A stretch of 64,000 nt of DNA from Paguma larvata (Eukaryota; Chordata; Mammalia; Carnivora; Viverridae). Within the stretch, counting starts at the first letter, position 1. Each line of letters begins with the position of its first letter. Made by a program: the position numbers and the translations under genes. The notes under the pieces are model-generated. The model worked only from the letters and a program-made list of their open reading frames with translations, was not told where the DNA came from and did no database searches. Positions 45,439 to 56,384 of this stretch are shown piece after piece. The stretch covers positions 14,170,485 to 14,234,484 of the forward strand of contig CM057823.1 in NCBI GenBank assembly GCA_030068075.1. The letters are read 5' to 3'.

Positions 45439-46035
45439 TGTAGGGAACATCTACCGCCCCCCATCTCTTCCCCTGCCCTCTCCTCGTCTCCTCTCTCTTG
45501 GGGCCCTCTTGGCCTTGGGCACTAAACACAAATGTTTTAAGAGATGGTTAATGTTTAAAGGGAGACAGTCAGCCATAGGCATGGCAACAGCGGGTTGCTC
45601 AACTGACAAACAAACCCACCTTCTTCTGTTCTTTCCTAAGCCAACAGGAAGCAGCCAAAAGTCGGTCACTCACCCAGCAGCGGCTCAGACAGGCTGTCCT
45701 GCACAGCCATTGCGCAATGTTGCTGCAACCGCCGGAGGCTATAAATAGTCTTTATTAAGAAGCCCCATCTGGGATTGGACAGGCCTCATGGGTGGCCCTT
45801 ATTTGTTGCCCCTTCAAACAAGTGGAGAAATTTTTTTTTTTAAGTGTCACTTTATAGAATCTAAGCCTGGGGCAAAGTATTCTATCTTCACCTTCCAGTT
45901 CCACCTGCTCTCTCGGATTCTGGCTACATTTTAGGGTCTCTGTGGGGCTCTGACTCTGCTTACTATTAGCCAGTGTGATGTAGCAGTAATAATGAAGATG
46001 ATAGTAATTCTTTAGCAGGCCTTTCCTTTTTTCCT
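45439..46035. other. Unassigned interval
   Basis: A T-rich run at 45832-45841 only. A 138-codon minus-strand frame (45755-46171) spans this and repeat-like sequence; it has no domain. Confidence 0.4.
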
Positions 46036-46251
46036 CATTTCTACAGCCCCTGTGCTTGTCTACTCTTATCTCTTCCGTATGGGCCATTGTCGTGCTTTCC
46101 ATATTGATTGGTGGCCCTACTTCCCTCCAGTCTACAAGATCAATTCTCCTACACACCTGTGTTTTCCACACTTATCCTTGTTTGGAATTTTTCAATGACT
46201 TCCCATTGCTTAAAATAGTGGCTTCCAATGCTTTCAATGCATACCCTATTC
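46036..46251 (+). mobile_element. Possible LINE-2 ORF2 fragment
   Basis: 'tccctccagtctacaagatc' and 'tcaatgacttcccattgctt' resemble the L2 region upstream of its 3' UTR. Diverged and tentative. The SINE at 46252 sits at its right edge. Confidence 0.42.
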
Positions 46252-46438
46252 AAAAATTTTTTTGTTTATTTCGAGAGAGAGAGAGAGCAGGGAAGGGCAG
46301 AGAGAAAGACTACCAAGCAGATTCTGAGCTGTCAGCACAGAGCCTGATGCAGGGCTTGAACTCACAGACTGTGAGATCATGACCTGAGCTTAAACCAAGA
46401 CTTGGGATGCTTAACTGACTGAATCACCCAGGCACCCC
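46252..46438 (-). mobile_element. CAN/SINEC SINE, older subfamily
   Basis: Minus-strand copy with a 16-base target-site duplication 'aatgcataccctattc' (46236-46251) and 'aatgcataccttattc' (46439-46454), one mismatch. The head complement 'caggcacccc' ends at 46438. Confidence 0.95.
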
Positions 46439-46654
46439 AATGCATACCTTATTCTTAATGTACACATTTATTTACAAATTAAATACATGTGCTACTAATG
46501 GTCCATATGAGATATTAGAAAAGCTTACTTTCATTGTTAATTTTTGACAACCATAAATATAAGTAGGAGTCCCCAGTGGGTCATGCTGAGCACCCCACAG
46601 TGGACATGACTGAGGAGAGCTGAGACTGAATCAGTGTGCTGCATCGTCAAAGCC

Positions 46655-47260
46655 CTACAAGACTTAGTTCCAGGTCATTCGTTCATTCACTCAACATTTC
46701 TTAGAGACTAAGATGGCCAGGTCTGGGGTAGGCTCAGAGGGTAATAATAAGTAGTCATAGCCCCTATAGATAAAAAGCTCACAGACTATGGAGGAGATAA
46801 ACACATAAATAAATAACTCTCGGAGAGTCAGATGTATCATCATAGAAGTTGCACAAGACCTTAATGGAGAAAAGAGAAAAGAAATAATTTTGCCTGTGAG
46901 AGTCAGGAAAGGCTTCATGAGGACTATTTAAACTGGGTCTCGAAGGACTGAGTAGCAGTTCCTCATGTGACAAAAAGAAAAAGGTCCTTCCAGGCATAGG
47001 GAAGAATACAGGCAAAAGCAAAATGGTAAAAAACAAATAAAAATAAAAAAAACATGGTACATTTGAGAAGTGACCAGCAGTTCTCGAGGCTGGGGGAGCA
47101 CATGGGGAGTGAAGAAGTTGGGTATTGGAAAGGAAGAGTGAGGACCTTTCTGCCATGAGGACCTTGTCTGCGATGCCGATGTTTGGATTTCACCCTGAAG
47201 TTAGTGGGAGCCGTGAGATGTTTCGACAAGCTACCTTCCCCTCGGATGTGCTTTTACCTA
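46655..47260 (-). mobile_element. LINE-2 fragment
   Basis: Antisense L2: 'ttcactcaacatttcttaga' (3' end), 'gtcaggaaaggcttcatgag', 'ccttccaggcatagggaaga' and 'atgtttggatttcaccctga'. The 125- and 88-codon minus frames here are repeat-derived. Confidence 0.72.
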
Positions 47261-48976
47261 TCTTCTCTATGGGAGTAGCGGAATAGGAAGTAGGAAGAAG
47301 AAAGTCAGCTGTTTCTCAGGGCAAGCGCATTATACCTTCCCTTCTCCTCTCTGTGTGTGTTTCTCATCAGCTAGCGTTTCACTTCCAAAGTATTTTTCTT
47401 CACATCTGAAAATGATGCAGGGGACAGGCATCTCTACAATGGGCACCGTGGATTGTTCTGTCCCAGAGGATGGCCAGACTCATCCTAAGCCATATCTACT
47501 TTCCCTCTTGTGACCAGAGCTAGTGTTTATAAGATCTTGGTCAATGTTTGTGACGGTCTATGTTCAAAGACTGGAACTTTCTTCTGCAGAGGAGAGCTTT
47601 ACTCTGTGCACTGCTAAAAATGTAGTGTTGAACTTTTGGCCCTATGTGCTAACAAAATGAAATATGCAGAGGGAGAATATCGTGTTGAATTAGAAATGAT
47701 AGAGATCCTCATCTGAAGTGGGAAAAGACCTCCCAAGGTCGTAATGCTGAGATGACACACCGGAAGTGTAGCTTTGTAGGGACGTGACCGTCAGGGCAGA
47801 TGACACCCTGGGAAGCGGCAGGGTATGGGAGACGGTGGTCTGAACAGCGTCAGGGACTGGAGTGCTGGTCTCAGCTCTGAACACCAGTCATGTTCTCGAA
47901 GAGCTCACACCCTTTTGGCTTTCCATACCTCTCTCTGTCAAAAGAAGGTACAAGGTGCTTGCTAGCTCAGGAACTGGTTCTAAGTATTGCACTTACTTTC
48001 TCATATTTCCACAGAGGACCCACCAAAGCAAGAATCGTTAGGTCGACACTGCCTCTTTCTTTTCTGGGAATTTCTGAAATCTGGCTGCTTTCATTATTCT
48101 GGTCTAGATAATGATACTGATCCGCCATCTTAATTTGGAAATTCTTTGGAAGGGAAGAGAATGGAACAAACATGCTTTGCTCTCTGCCATTCTCAACCAG
48201 GCTTCATTCTGCAGCTTTTCTAGGCTCTTCAAACAAGGAGTAAGGATAAAGAAAGAGGAAAAAGACATGCAAAGGGAAGCAGGGAACTGAGGCCTCAATT
48301 GGAGGCAGAAAGAACGAGAAACCATTGCTCTACCCAATCATTAAAGTGGATTGTAGTGCCTTGAGTACTATGTTTAAATATTCTTCTCTTTGCAAATGAG
48401 AGCGATAAAGCCAGCTTACGTCATTAGGGTATTATAGGAGAAATAGTGACACAACTTAACAACGCATTGTCATCAAAGTGCGCCAGTTGTCACAAGCAAC
48501 ATTAACCGCTTCTTACCTGGGTAGTAGTTGCCCCCCAAATAAAGTTCTTCACCCCATTTTTCCTGCAGGAGACATGCCCAGGCAGCACTGGCTAGGTAGG
48601 AAGGATGGTGGTGGCTAGGTGGGTGGTTTCCTTAGGATGAGGGTCCTATGAACCTCTTAGGCCAAGTGGCGGCTGAAGACTGGCCTCTGGTTTAAGACTG
48701 CTAGACAAGTCAGCATGGATGCTCTGGTCTAGGTAAGGAAGAGCTTAGTAAATAGCAAAATATTCTGGCAGTTCTTGGATAAGATGGCCTTAGGGCTGGG
48801 ATTCAAGTAATTTCACTACTGGAGGCCCCAAGTCAGAAAGTACACTGGATATGTGTATTTATTTATATTCATAGACTATTGATATATCATTTATTTATTA
48901 ATATTTCGATTTTGATTTCTCCCAAGCACTGGAGGTTTGACCCTACCTCCAGCCCTCACTTATGCTTTGTCTTGAG
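47261..48976. other. Unassigned interval
   Basis: No mobile element recognised. 48850-48915 is AT-rich low complexity. Open frames up to 77 codons have no domain. Confidence 0.4.
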
Positions 48977-49183
48977 CAGAGGTTGGCAAATTATAGCCTT
49001 TGCTCCAAATCCTGCCCTGGGTGTGTTTTTGTGCAACCGATGAGCTGAAATGATTTTTACATCTTTAAAGGGCTGTAAAAAAAAAAATACACGAAGAAGA
49101 ACAAATAACAGAGACCTTATGTGATACACAAAGCTTCAATTATTTACTACCCCGCCCTTGGTGGGAAAGCTCGCCCACCCCTG
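48977..49183. mobile_element. hAT-Charlie-type non-autonomous DNA transposon with 8-bp duplication
   Basis: Left terminus 'cagaggttggcaaatta' and right terminus 'gctcgcccacccctg' are inverted copies. The flanks 'gtcttgag' (48969-48976) and 'gtcccgag' (49184-49191) form the 8-bp duplication typical of hAT elements. An A-rich insertion (49078-49087) lies inside. No transposase. Confidence 0.82.
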
Positions 49184-49194
49184 GTCCCGAGGCC

Positions 49195-49405
49195 TTATTG
49201 GTCTCTCGTGTATAACCCGCTTTATGGTTGTTTTCTCATTTCATCCTTACGGCCCTCCTGTGAAGTAGGTTGGACAGTTGTTATGATGTCCATTTTAAAG
49301 GTGAGGACACAGAAGCCGGGAACAGTTACATAACTGCCCCAGGGTCACGGTCATGGTCGTAAGGCTGGGAATAGACCTGCAGTCTAATCCCCCATCCAGG
49401 ACTCT
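49195..49405 (-). mobile_element. MIR SINE
   Basis: Antisense MIR: 'ctcatttcatccttacggcc', 'cattttaaaggtgaggacac' and 'ctgccccagggtcacggtca'. Confidence 0.82.
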
Positions 49406-49629
49406 TATCAGGACATCACAGAATCACTGACCCAGCTCATCTTCACAGGTGGGTGGGGGGAGGGAGTTGAACTGCATCCAAACTGATTCGAGGGTACTGG
49501 ATCTGTCCGCCCTTTCTTAGCAGGCAGCTCACCCGGGGGGGAAACCATGAAGAGTATTTGGAAATGCTAGAAATGTTTAACTAGCCTCCTTATAGACTTA
49601 GGCAGGTCAGGTAACAAAAGTTCACATTC

Positions 49630-49975
49630 CCTGGCAGCCGGGGTCTCTGGCGCTGCTCCGAGATGAGCGGAGCCGACCGCCGCCCTTGCAGTTGCCAGAC
49701 ACTCAGACCAAAGCGCTGCTCTGCCCTTGTGCTTTCTGCGTTCCGGCAGCCGCCTCGCCCCCGCGCCGGGGAGCATGCGCGGTGCAGCTGGAGCATGAAT
49801 GCCCACGTTATCCGCCCACCGGCTGTCAGCAGCTCCCCAGCCGCTACGGGCGGGCGGCAGCCGCAGCTGGTGTGGAGCGCCCGCGTCCCCGGCCCGGCTG
49901 AGTAGCGGCTTGTTCTCCCTGCCGCCTGGGCGAGGGCTCCCTGACCCTGGGACATGCCCCTGCTGCCCCGGGGGC
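49630..49975 (+). promoter_or_regulatory. CpG island, candidate promoter
   Basis: By eye I count about 34 CpGs in roughly 320 bases of about two-thirds G+C. That is close to the number expected without CpG loss, so it satisfies the usual CpG-island definition. It contains a 'gggcgg' GC box (about 49848-49857) and an NRF1-like 'gcatgcgc' (49773-49780), and no TATA box. It contains no recognised repeat. Such islands usually mark transcription starts. The plus-strand short frame at its edge suggests, but does not prove, rightward transcription; a 121-codon minus-strand frame (49590-49955) also crosses it. Confidence 0.7.
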
Positions 49976-50043
49976 TGAAGAGGGGCTTTGTGCTCTGGAT
50001 TCAGATCTTAATCCTCTTGAATGCTACCAGGGTAGAGACCTGA
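49954..50043 (+). CDS. Hypothetical short ORF with signal-peptide-like sequence (possible first coding exon)
   Basis: Begins at an ATG with G at -3, directly downstream of the CpG island, and runs 29 codons to TGA. The peptide has a basic start (PRGLKRG) followed by a hydrophobic stretch (FVLWIQILILL), the pattern of a cleavable signal peptide or membrane anchor. Possible splice donors are 'gtagag' at 50032, inside the frame, and 'gtaaga' at 50057, just after the stop. If the first is used, this would be exon 1 of a secreted or membrane protein. I do not recognise the gene, and the pattern could be chance. Confidence 0.3.
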   Translation: MPLLPRGLKRGFVLWIQILILLNATRVET

Positions 50044-50619
50044 AATAAAGACCCACGTAAGACTGGTGTCTGCGTCACCTGCAGGCAGGAGGGCTTGGGG
50101 GCTGCCAAGACACGGGGCTGTCTGCCTGTCACGGGTGATTTAGGAAGTTTCCGTGCAAATGGTAGGAGGCCGGACTCGGTGCTTTTAGGGGCTCTTCTAA
50201 GAACTTACAATTCCAAGCCCTCAAATGTCTTCCTCCCCGCCTGCTATGGAGTGACAGAATGCCACTCCTGGAGGTAGACCTCGAAGAAGCAAAGTGGTCG
50301 GGTCATTACAACGTGGTCATTTTGGCCATTTAGTAATTTAGTCCTCACTATGCAGAGACCTGGCTGCTAGGGAAGGAGGGGAGCGGGGGGGGGGGGGGGG
50401 GGGGAGGGGAGGGGAAGGAGGAAGACAGGCGGAAGTGGGCTCCTGCTGACTAACGGAGCCTGGGAGCTCTGAGGATGTGGCTGAAGTTGCAAAAGGAGGT
50501 CAAGGTCAGGGAGAGGCTGTAGCACTGAGGCGCCTGGCGGGGGTGACCCCTTGCTCTCCTTATACATGGCTTCATATATGGCTTTGAGATTTCCTCGTAT
50601 TTCCTCTTGTCCCTGCCTT
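50044..50619. other. Unassigned interval with a long G run
   Basis: Downstream of the CpG island. The 134-codon minus-strand frame at 50367-50771 is an artefact of the G run and flanking GA-rich sequence. Confidence 0.4.
50376..50422 (+). repeat. Long G run, strong G-quadruplex candidate
   Basis: About 20 consecutive G residues (50385-50404) followed by AGGGG units. Expected to be polymorphic and difficult to sequence. Confidence 0.88.
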
Positions 50620-50785
50620 GCACTTCTAATGACCCTTCTTTCTTTCCTCCTTGAATTATAATTTGCAGGGTCCTGCCCTCCTTCCATCATTAGCTTGAAA
50701 GCCACTTGAGGGAGGGCCCTGCCTGACTCAGCAGCACCACGCTGGGTCCCTTGTCCATAGCAGACATGCAATAAATATGGGGCCC
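50620..50785 (+). mobile_element. LINE-2 3' end
   Basis: Sense L2: 'agccacttgagggagggccc' and 'gcagacatgcaataaatat'. Confidence 0.65.
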
Positions 50786-53570
50786 CGGCAGTGTTTCCTC
50801 ATGGTTCTTCCAGCCAGATGCTAAAGAAACCATTTAAAAACCCTAGGTAAGGACTAGCTAGGGAACCGAGAGTAGCTCTAAACCTAAGAGAAATTTCTTC
50901 TGGTCCAAAACATTTTTTTTTTTAAATAACGTTATTCAGGACATCAGTTGCATCAGACACTAACAGACATTTCCAAACTTGTTAGCAGTCCACCCAGCCG
51001 ATACTTCTGCCAGTGCAAACATTGCCAATGATGGGGGAGAAGAAAGAGCCTTCTTTCCCTTTCAAAGTCATTCACATATAAAGATCGGCTAGGATTTACA
51101 GAAGACAATTCTTACAAAGGGGCTCACATGCTCTGGCTCTGAAACCACATTTTTTCTTTCTCAGTCGCGTACTTTGTACGTCCCTTCTTATACCTGCCAA
51201 GAGAGGCAACCTGCCGTGTCTGCTTATTTGCTGAATCATTGCTGCTTTAGACTCAGCAAATAGCAACAAAAAGCTGTTTTAATGAGATTTTCAAGTTCAG
51301 CTGTGAACATTGAAAACCACCCAACACCACACCACCCAACCACCTGAGACTATTGCACTGAAATGTTCTTGCCGCTCACAGGGATTCTATTCTGGTCTGC
51401 AGTAGTGGGAGAGTGCCATGGGGAGGAAGGACGAGCTGCTGTTGGCTTGCCGTGGCTTGCCAGGGACGCCTTTGGGAGAACTGCGTAGCTAATGTTCGCA
51501 AAGGGCCCAGCCTAGTGCCTGGCAAGGAGGAGATGCTCAGTGAATGTCGGTCATCCTGTCTGCACTCCCTTCTCTTACACCTCACAGGAGTCGAGTTCAT
51601 TGCAGTGCTTAGGAGTCTTCGGTATGGAACTTGGAGAATGAATGTGTTCATCGCTGTGAATGATTAAATAAATACACTCACTCAGATGCGAAAAGAAACC
51701 ATGTCTGGGCCAATGATGGCAGGGTGTCACAAATCGAGAGTTCGGGCCCATCCAATTCTATTAGTGAGATGGACTAAAAATAAAAATATAAATTCGTCTC
51801 TCTTTTATTGTTTCAATCAATCACTTAGGCCCCGACTTGTCCTATTAATAGGAAGTCAAGTACCTGCCTCTTGAGAGCCTCCATTTCTCGTTCAAAAAGG
51901 ATTCCTGTGGCTCAGAGTTAGCTCAGTCCAAAAGGAGCTGATGCCCGGTCCTGATTCCGAGGCCAGACGCAGGGGAGCTAAAGACTTTTAGTGATCAGCT
52001 ACAGCTTCTGTAAATCCTAGCTGGTCTCTGAATGTCCGTGACACCCCGCATTACGGACATAGCTTCACGTGGCACAGACCACAGATGCTCACCCGTGCAG
52101 TGGCCGTACCTAGAGTTTCTGCTTCTGAACTCACATATTTAGACCCTAGCATCAGTCACAGGTCGTGCAGAAACCAGTCTTCCTTTTCAGGGTCAGGGAC
52201 TTCAGACAGGGCTGAAAGATGCATACCATGTCTACACCTATAGAGAGGCGGGTTGCAGAAAACTGGACTTGAGAAAAGTTAGCACACAGGCTTTATTTTC
52301 TATTGAACTTTAATGCATGCAGGTTATACATAAACATGCGCAATATGGCTTATACTTTATATTCATAAAAATGCAAATTGAGAGCAAGAGAGATTTCATA
52401 ATAAAGCAAAACTTTCTTTTTAGAAATCATTTTTTTCTTTAATATAAATCCGGGTCTTTGACATCTTTTCTTCTGTACCAAAATGGCCACGCCTAGTCCT
52501 CCATTTCGTCCTCCAAACATGAATAGAATATTTGCGCTGTTAGAATTCTGGTACTTCAATATCCTCATGCTTAGCTTTTAGTGCTATTTTGCCCTACAAT
52601 TCAATAATATCGGTCTGTAGTGCTTTCTTTATCCTATTCAGATTAATTGACAAAAGCAAACTCGACAGAGTTACTTCATTTTCATTAAGCTTGAAATACA
52701 CTTTTTGGAGTCCAGTCTTCAAATCTACAATTTTGAGAATGAAGTTCAGGCTATGGCTTTTCTTTCTGGAAAACGTATTCCAGGGTAGTTAAGTGAGCCA
52801 GATAATTCCACCACAAAATGAGTTTCTTAGAGGTGATTTCTTTATAAATGAGTGAATTACAACTTCTGTTTTTAAACTATAGCGTATAGACATAACTCAT
52901 AGATATCCTAAGAGAGAAAGCTTCCAAGCATTTCAATGGTCTAATTTTTTTGTCAGTTGGTGTGGAGAATTTTCCCTGGGTCATATGAACAAGTCGGTTT
53001 CTTTCAACCATTCGAAAAGCCCTCTAAACTCAAAACCACCTAAACTTATGCACCCAAACTCCACGAAATGCAGCAGAATATGGTATCTGTGCTTTAAGAA
53101 GATTCCTCAGGTCATAGGGCTACAAGTAGTTCAGGCCACAGAAGCAAATCTGGTGTTAGTGTTAATTACTACCTCCCTGACAGTTTCCAGCCCTAACCTT
53201 TTACTACTGAGCATTCGCTGGCGATTACTGTAACGAATAGGCATACGTTCCACGTCCTTATAAATGTTGCCTTACTAAGTTTCATAAAAAGTCAGACATC
53301 AACACAAACCAGATCACAGGGTCATAGCCTCTAACCATGCTAATATTGACCAGTCCACACTCAAACTATCAAGACTGTCTTGACACCTCGCAAGATGCCA
53401 TTTTCTGATAATTATTTTTATCACAATGGTATCCTATCCAAATGGTCTTTAGCCCACGAATCCTAGTCAATTCCTTGAAAAAATACATGTATACGAACCT
53501 ACAAACTCACCAGATGCATGAAAGGTCTAGAAATTATTTAACTTTCTTCCATAAATTTTGCTGTAGATTT
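50786..53570. other. Long repeat-poor unassigned interval
   Basis: About 2.8 kb without a clear mobile element, except possibly an L2 end near 51500-51560 ('gtgcctggcaaggagga'). Frames up to 91 codons on both strands lack domains. 52.3-53.5 kb is AT-rich and unique-looking. No exon could be supported. Confidence 0.45.
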
Positions 53571-53824
53571 TTAGCCACACTTTTTTAATACTTTTTAAAA
53601 AATTTACATCCAAGTTAATTAGCATACAGTGCAACAATGATTTCAAGAGTAGATTCCTTAACGCCCCTTCCCCATTTAGCTCACTCCCCCTTCCACAAGC
53701 CCTCCCGTAACCCTCGGTTTGTTCTCCATATTTATGAGTCTCTTATCGTTTTGTTCCCGTCCCTGTTTTTATATTATTTTTCCTTCCCTTCCCTTATGTT
53801 CATCTGCTTTGTATCTTAAAGTCC

Positions 53825-53956
53825 TCACATGAGTGAAGTCATATGATATTTGTCTTTCTCTGACTGACTAATTTCACTCAGCATAATACCCTCTAGTTCT
53901 ACCCACGTAGTTGCAAATGGCAAGAATTCATTTTTTTGACTGCTGAATAATACTCC

Positions 53957-53992
<36 letters not shown>

Positions 53993-54212
53993 CACCACAT
54001 CTTCTTTATCCATTCATCCACCGATGGACATTTGGGCTCTTTCCGTACTTTGGCTATTGTTGATAGTGCTGCTATAAACATTGGGGTGCATGTGTCGCTT
54101 TGCAACAGCATACCTGTATCCCTTGGATAAATACCTAATAGTGCAATTGCTGGGTTGTAGGGTAGTTCTATTTTTAATTTTTTGAGGAATCTCCATACTG
54201 TTTTCCAGAGTG
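53825..54212 (-). pseudogene. LINE-1 ORF2 C-terminal remnant interrupted by a TG repeat
   Basis: Minus-strand frames give ORF2 carboxyl-terminal text ('ELPYNPAIALLGIYP', 'PSVDEWIKKMW'). The expanded (TG/CA)n then reads as repeated His-Thr, and the coding sequence is split over two frames after it. 5' truncation removes all catalytic domains. Confidence 0.85.
53958..53989. repeat. (TG)n microsatellite inside LINE-1
   Basis: About fifteen uninterrupted TG units, expanded from the short TGTGTATATA stretch that LINE-1 carries at this place. Confidence 0.95.
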
Positions 54213-54226
54213 TTAGCCACACTTTT

Positions 54227-54589
54227 AAAACACTAAACAACAGGATTTCTGCTTGCTTCTGTTTGGGATGTTTACAGCTACTTCATTTATTAGCTGTTTA
54301 ATGAACTCACTGTCTATCACCATCTATCATCTGTCGTCTTTCTTCCTTTTTTTTTGGTACCCAGGCAAAATTTTCCTGTAATGTATAGTGGCATTTAATT
54401 ACAGCATCATTAAAGATACTCACATTTTAAAAAGTGCTCTAAAGATGTGTGTCTTCTTTCTAGTTTAGAGCTTTTCAATCACACATCTTTTCCATACTAA
54501 TCATAGTCACAACTACATTTTATCGCACAACTTTCATTCTTCTGACCAGGAAACACCCGTTTCTCAGAGTGTCGTTCAGTTCAGGAGAG
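54227..54589. other. Unassigned interval
   Basis: Nothing recognised; AT-rich. Confidence 0.4.
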
Positions 54590-54715
54590 CAGTGAGTGGG
54601 AATCCAGTCTAGCTGCTGTGTGATACTGAACTAGGCAGCTTCTCCGGGTCTCCAGTTACTTCCCCCTCCATGTTGGCTGGCAACTGGATTACCTCTAAGG
54701 TCTTACCAATCCTAA
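54590..54715 (+). mobile_element. MIR SINE fragment
   Basis: Sense MIR: 'gctgctgtgtgatactgaac' and 'ctccgggtctccagttactt'. Confidence 0.65.
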
Positions 54716-55069
54716 CAGTATTTAAAAATTTTATGACCCAAAGTCCTAATGGATCTTGTGGCTCCAGATGTCTCCTCAAACTTCAGGGTGAACTGCTTGA
54801 AAGAGGGACTTTTCCCCTAGGAAAGTGAGCTGCCGACCGCCACAGAGACTCGTAGCAAAGCGGCAGGGTTATTATCCGTCCTGGCTTTCCCTAACCTAGA
54901 TGCGAACTCTGGAGAGCATTTCGTTGGTCTTCACTTTGTGTCCGCCCGTATATAAGGCAGAGAAAGGGAAGCAGGAAGACAGGAGGCACCGCTGTGGGAG
55001 AGAATCTAATGTTATGCACCCACAGCAGATCAGCAATGTGAGTCCTTTTACGCCCGTCCTTTCTTCCTC
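54716..55069. other. Unassigned interval
   Basis: Nothing recognised. Confidence 0.4.
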
Positions 55070-55245
55070 TCAGTGAAGCTGTGTATGCCACCATGACACT
55101 ATCCCCACTTTACAGGTAAGGAAGAAAAGCTCAGAGAAGCCACATATTTTGGCTTCTCTGATATTCTGATATTCTGATACAGTTAGTAGCAGATCCAGGA
55201 CTTGAGCAGCCCAGTTCAGCAGCCCAAAGCTGCATCTACCAAACA
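55070..55245 (-). mobile_element. MIR SINE with short internal duplication
   Basis: Antisense MIR: 'atccccactttacaggtaag' and 'gtagcagatccaggacttg'. A 'gatattct' unit is tandemly repeated at 55160-55178. Confidence 0.72.
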
Positions 55246-55779
55246 CTGCCTGATTCTTAGTGCCAGCGCAGAGCCTTCCTTGCTAGTGAGTTTTCTTGGG
55301 TCGCTCATCCCCTGGGTCATCTATGCTAAACAAGAATGCTCTATTCTCTTACGCTCGTTGGGCCTGGAGGCCATGGATCAACTTTGAGTTGACTGGATTG
55401 GAGGCCAGAACGAAGAGATACAAGAGCCTGGAGGAAAAGTAAAGAAGATGAGAAGCTGCAGGCCCCAAGCAGAGGCCTGGGTCCAAGCTGGGTGAATCTG
55501 TAAGAGGCAGGTCAAGAAGAGGCCGACTGTCAATGACCAACTAGAAGAGGCAGTGAGCCAGGCGGGGGCACAAGGCCTTATTGGATTTGGGGTCTGCGGC
55601 ACCTCGTGCCTCAGCTTAAAAGCAGTGACTGTCAGAGAGTTCAGTCCTTTTCAGAAGGAGATGGAAAAGTCAACCAAACCATGAGACCGATTTTATACCA
55701 TCTGACACCTGTGCTGGTTTGTATTACTAGAACATCAGTGGTAAGGTACAGTGAGAGGTAGCATCCTGATAGCATTTGG
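55246..55779. other. Unassigned interval
   Basis: Minus-strand frames of 63-74 codons lack domains. No repeat recognised. Confidence 0.4.
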
Positions 55780-56074
55780 CATTTTCTTCTCTCTCTCTTT
55801 CTCTCTCTCTCTCTTTTCCCCTTCCCTCCCTCACCCATCTTTCCTTCTGTTCTTTCTTTCCCTTCTCATTTCTCTCCTAATGTTTATTATGAACATTGAA
55901 AAAAAAAAAGGAAAAGAAGGAAGGAAGGAAGGAAAGAAGGAAGGGAGGAAGGGAGAAAGAAAGAAAGAGAAAGAAAGAGAGAGAGAAAGAAAAGAAAGAA
56001 AAAGAGAAAGAAAGAAAGGAAATGAAGGAGGGAAGGAAGGAAGGAAGGAAGGAAGGAAGGAAGGAAGGAAGAAA
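55780..56074. repeat. Polypyrimidine tract followed by polypurine (GGAA/GAAA)n tract
   Basis: A CT-rich tract (55785-55880) is followed 20 bases later by about 175 bases of almost pure purine (55897-56074) made of GGAA, GAAA and GA units. The two halves can pair with each other, and the purine half has mirror symmetry compatible with triplex DNA. Frames of 82-126 codons through it are low-complexity artefacts. Confidence 0.92.
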
Positions 56075-56384
56075 TGGTCTTACAATAAGAAGCTACAATT
56101 GGCCACCCACCCTTCTCAGTGCTTACCCTAGTTTCCAGAAGTGAATGCTTTCTGCTCTTAATTCTGGTAGTTGCCAGCCTGACTCTAAATTTACACACAC
56201 TTCTTAACTTATTCATTTAAGACACTGTATAATCACTCAGAGGATTTAATGTACTTTATCCTCTCCTCTTCTCCTCTCCCCAATTTTTATTATTTTTATT
56301 CTACTATTCATTTCCTTTGTACCTCTGACTAATATTGTAAACACATATTTCTATATCCCATCAACTTTAGAAAGTACTTCTTTT
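56075..56384. other. Unassigned interval
   Basis: Nothing recognised; pyrimidine-rich around 56260-56290. Confidence 0.4.

Larger units (their letters stand above)
53571..54226 (-). mobile_element. Young 5'-truncated carnivore LINE-1 with perfect target-site duplication
   Basis: The perfect 14-base duplication 'ttagccacactttt' lies at 53571-53584 and 54213-54226. The element's T-rich 3' end is at the left, the C-rich 3' UTR complement at 53660-53780, and the ORF2 end to the right. Confidence 0.95.

Noticed and set aside
45735..45750. TATA-box-like 'ctataaatag'
   Set aside because: No CpG island, initiator or downstream frame supports a promoter. A TATA-like word in AT-rich DNA is expected by chance.
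45755..46171. 138-codon minus-strand open frame
   Set aside because: Spans a T run and possible L2 sequence, with no domain. It is antisense to repeat-like DNA.
50367..50771. 134-codon minus-strand open frame ending in proline/serine-rich sequence
   Set aside because: The C-terminal part is the complement of the long G run and GA-rich DNA, and the rest overlaps an L2 copy.
55751..56131. 126-codon Lys/Glu/Arg-rich open frame
   Set aside because: Entirely the translation of the purine simple repeat.
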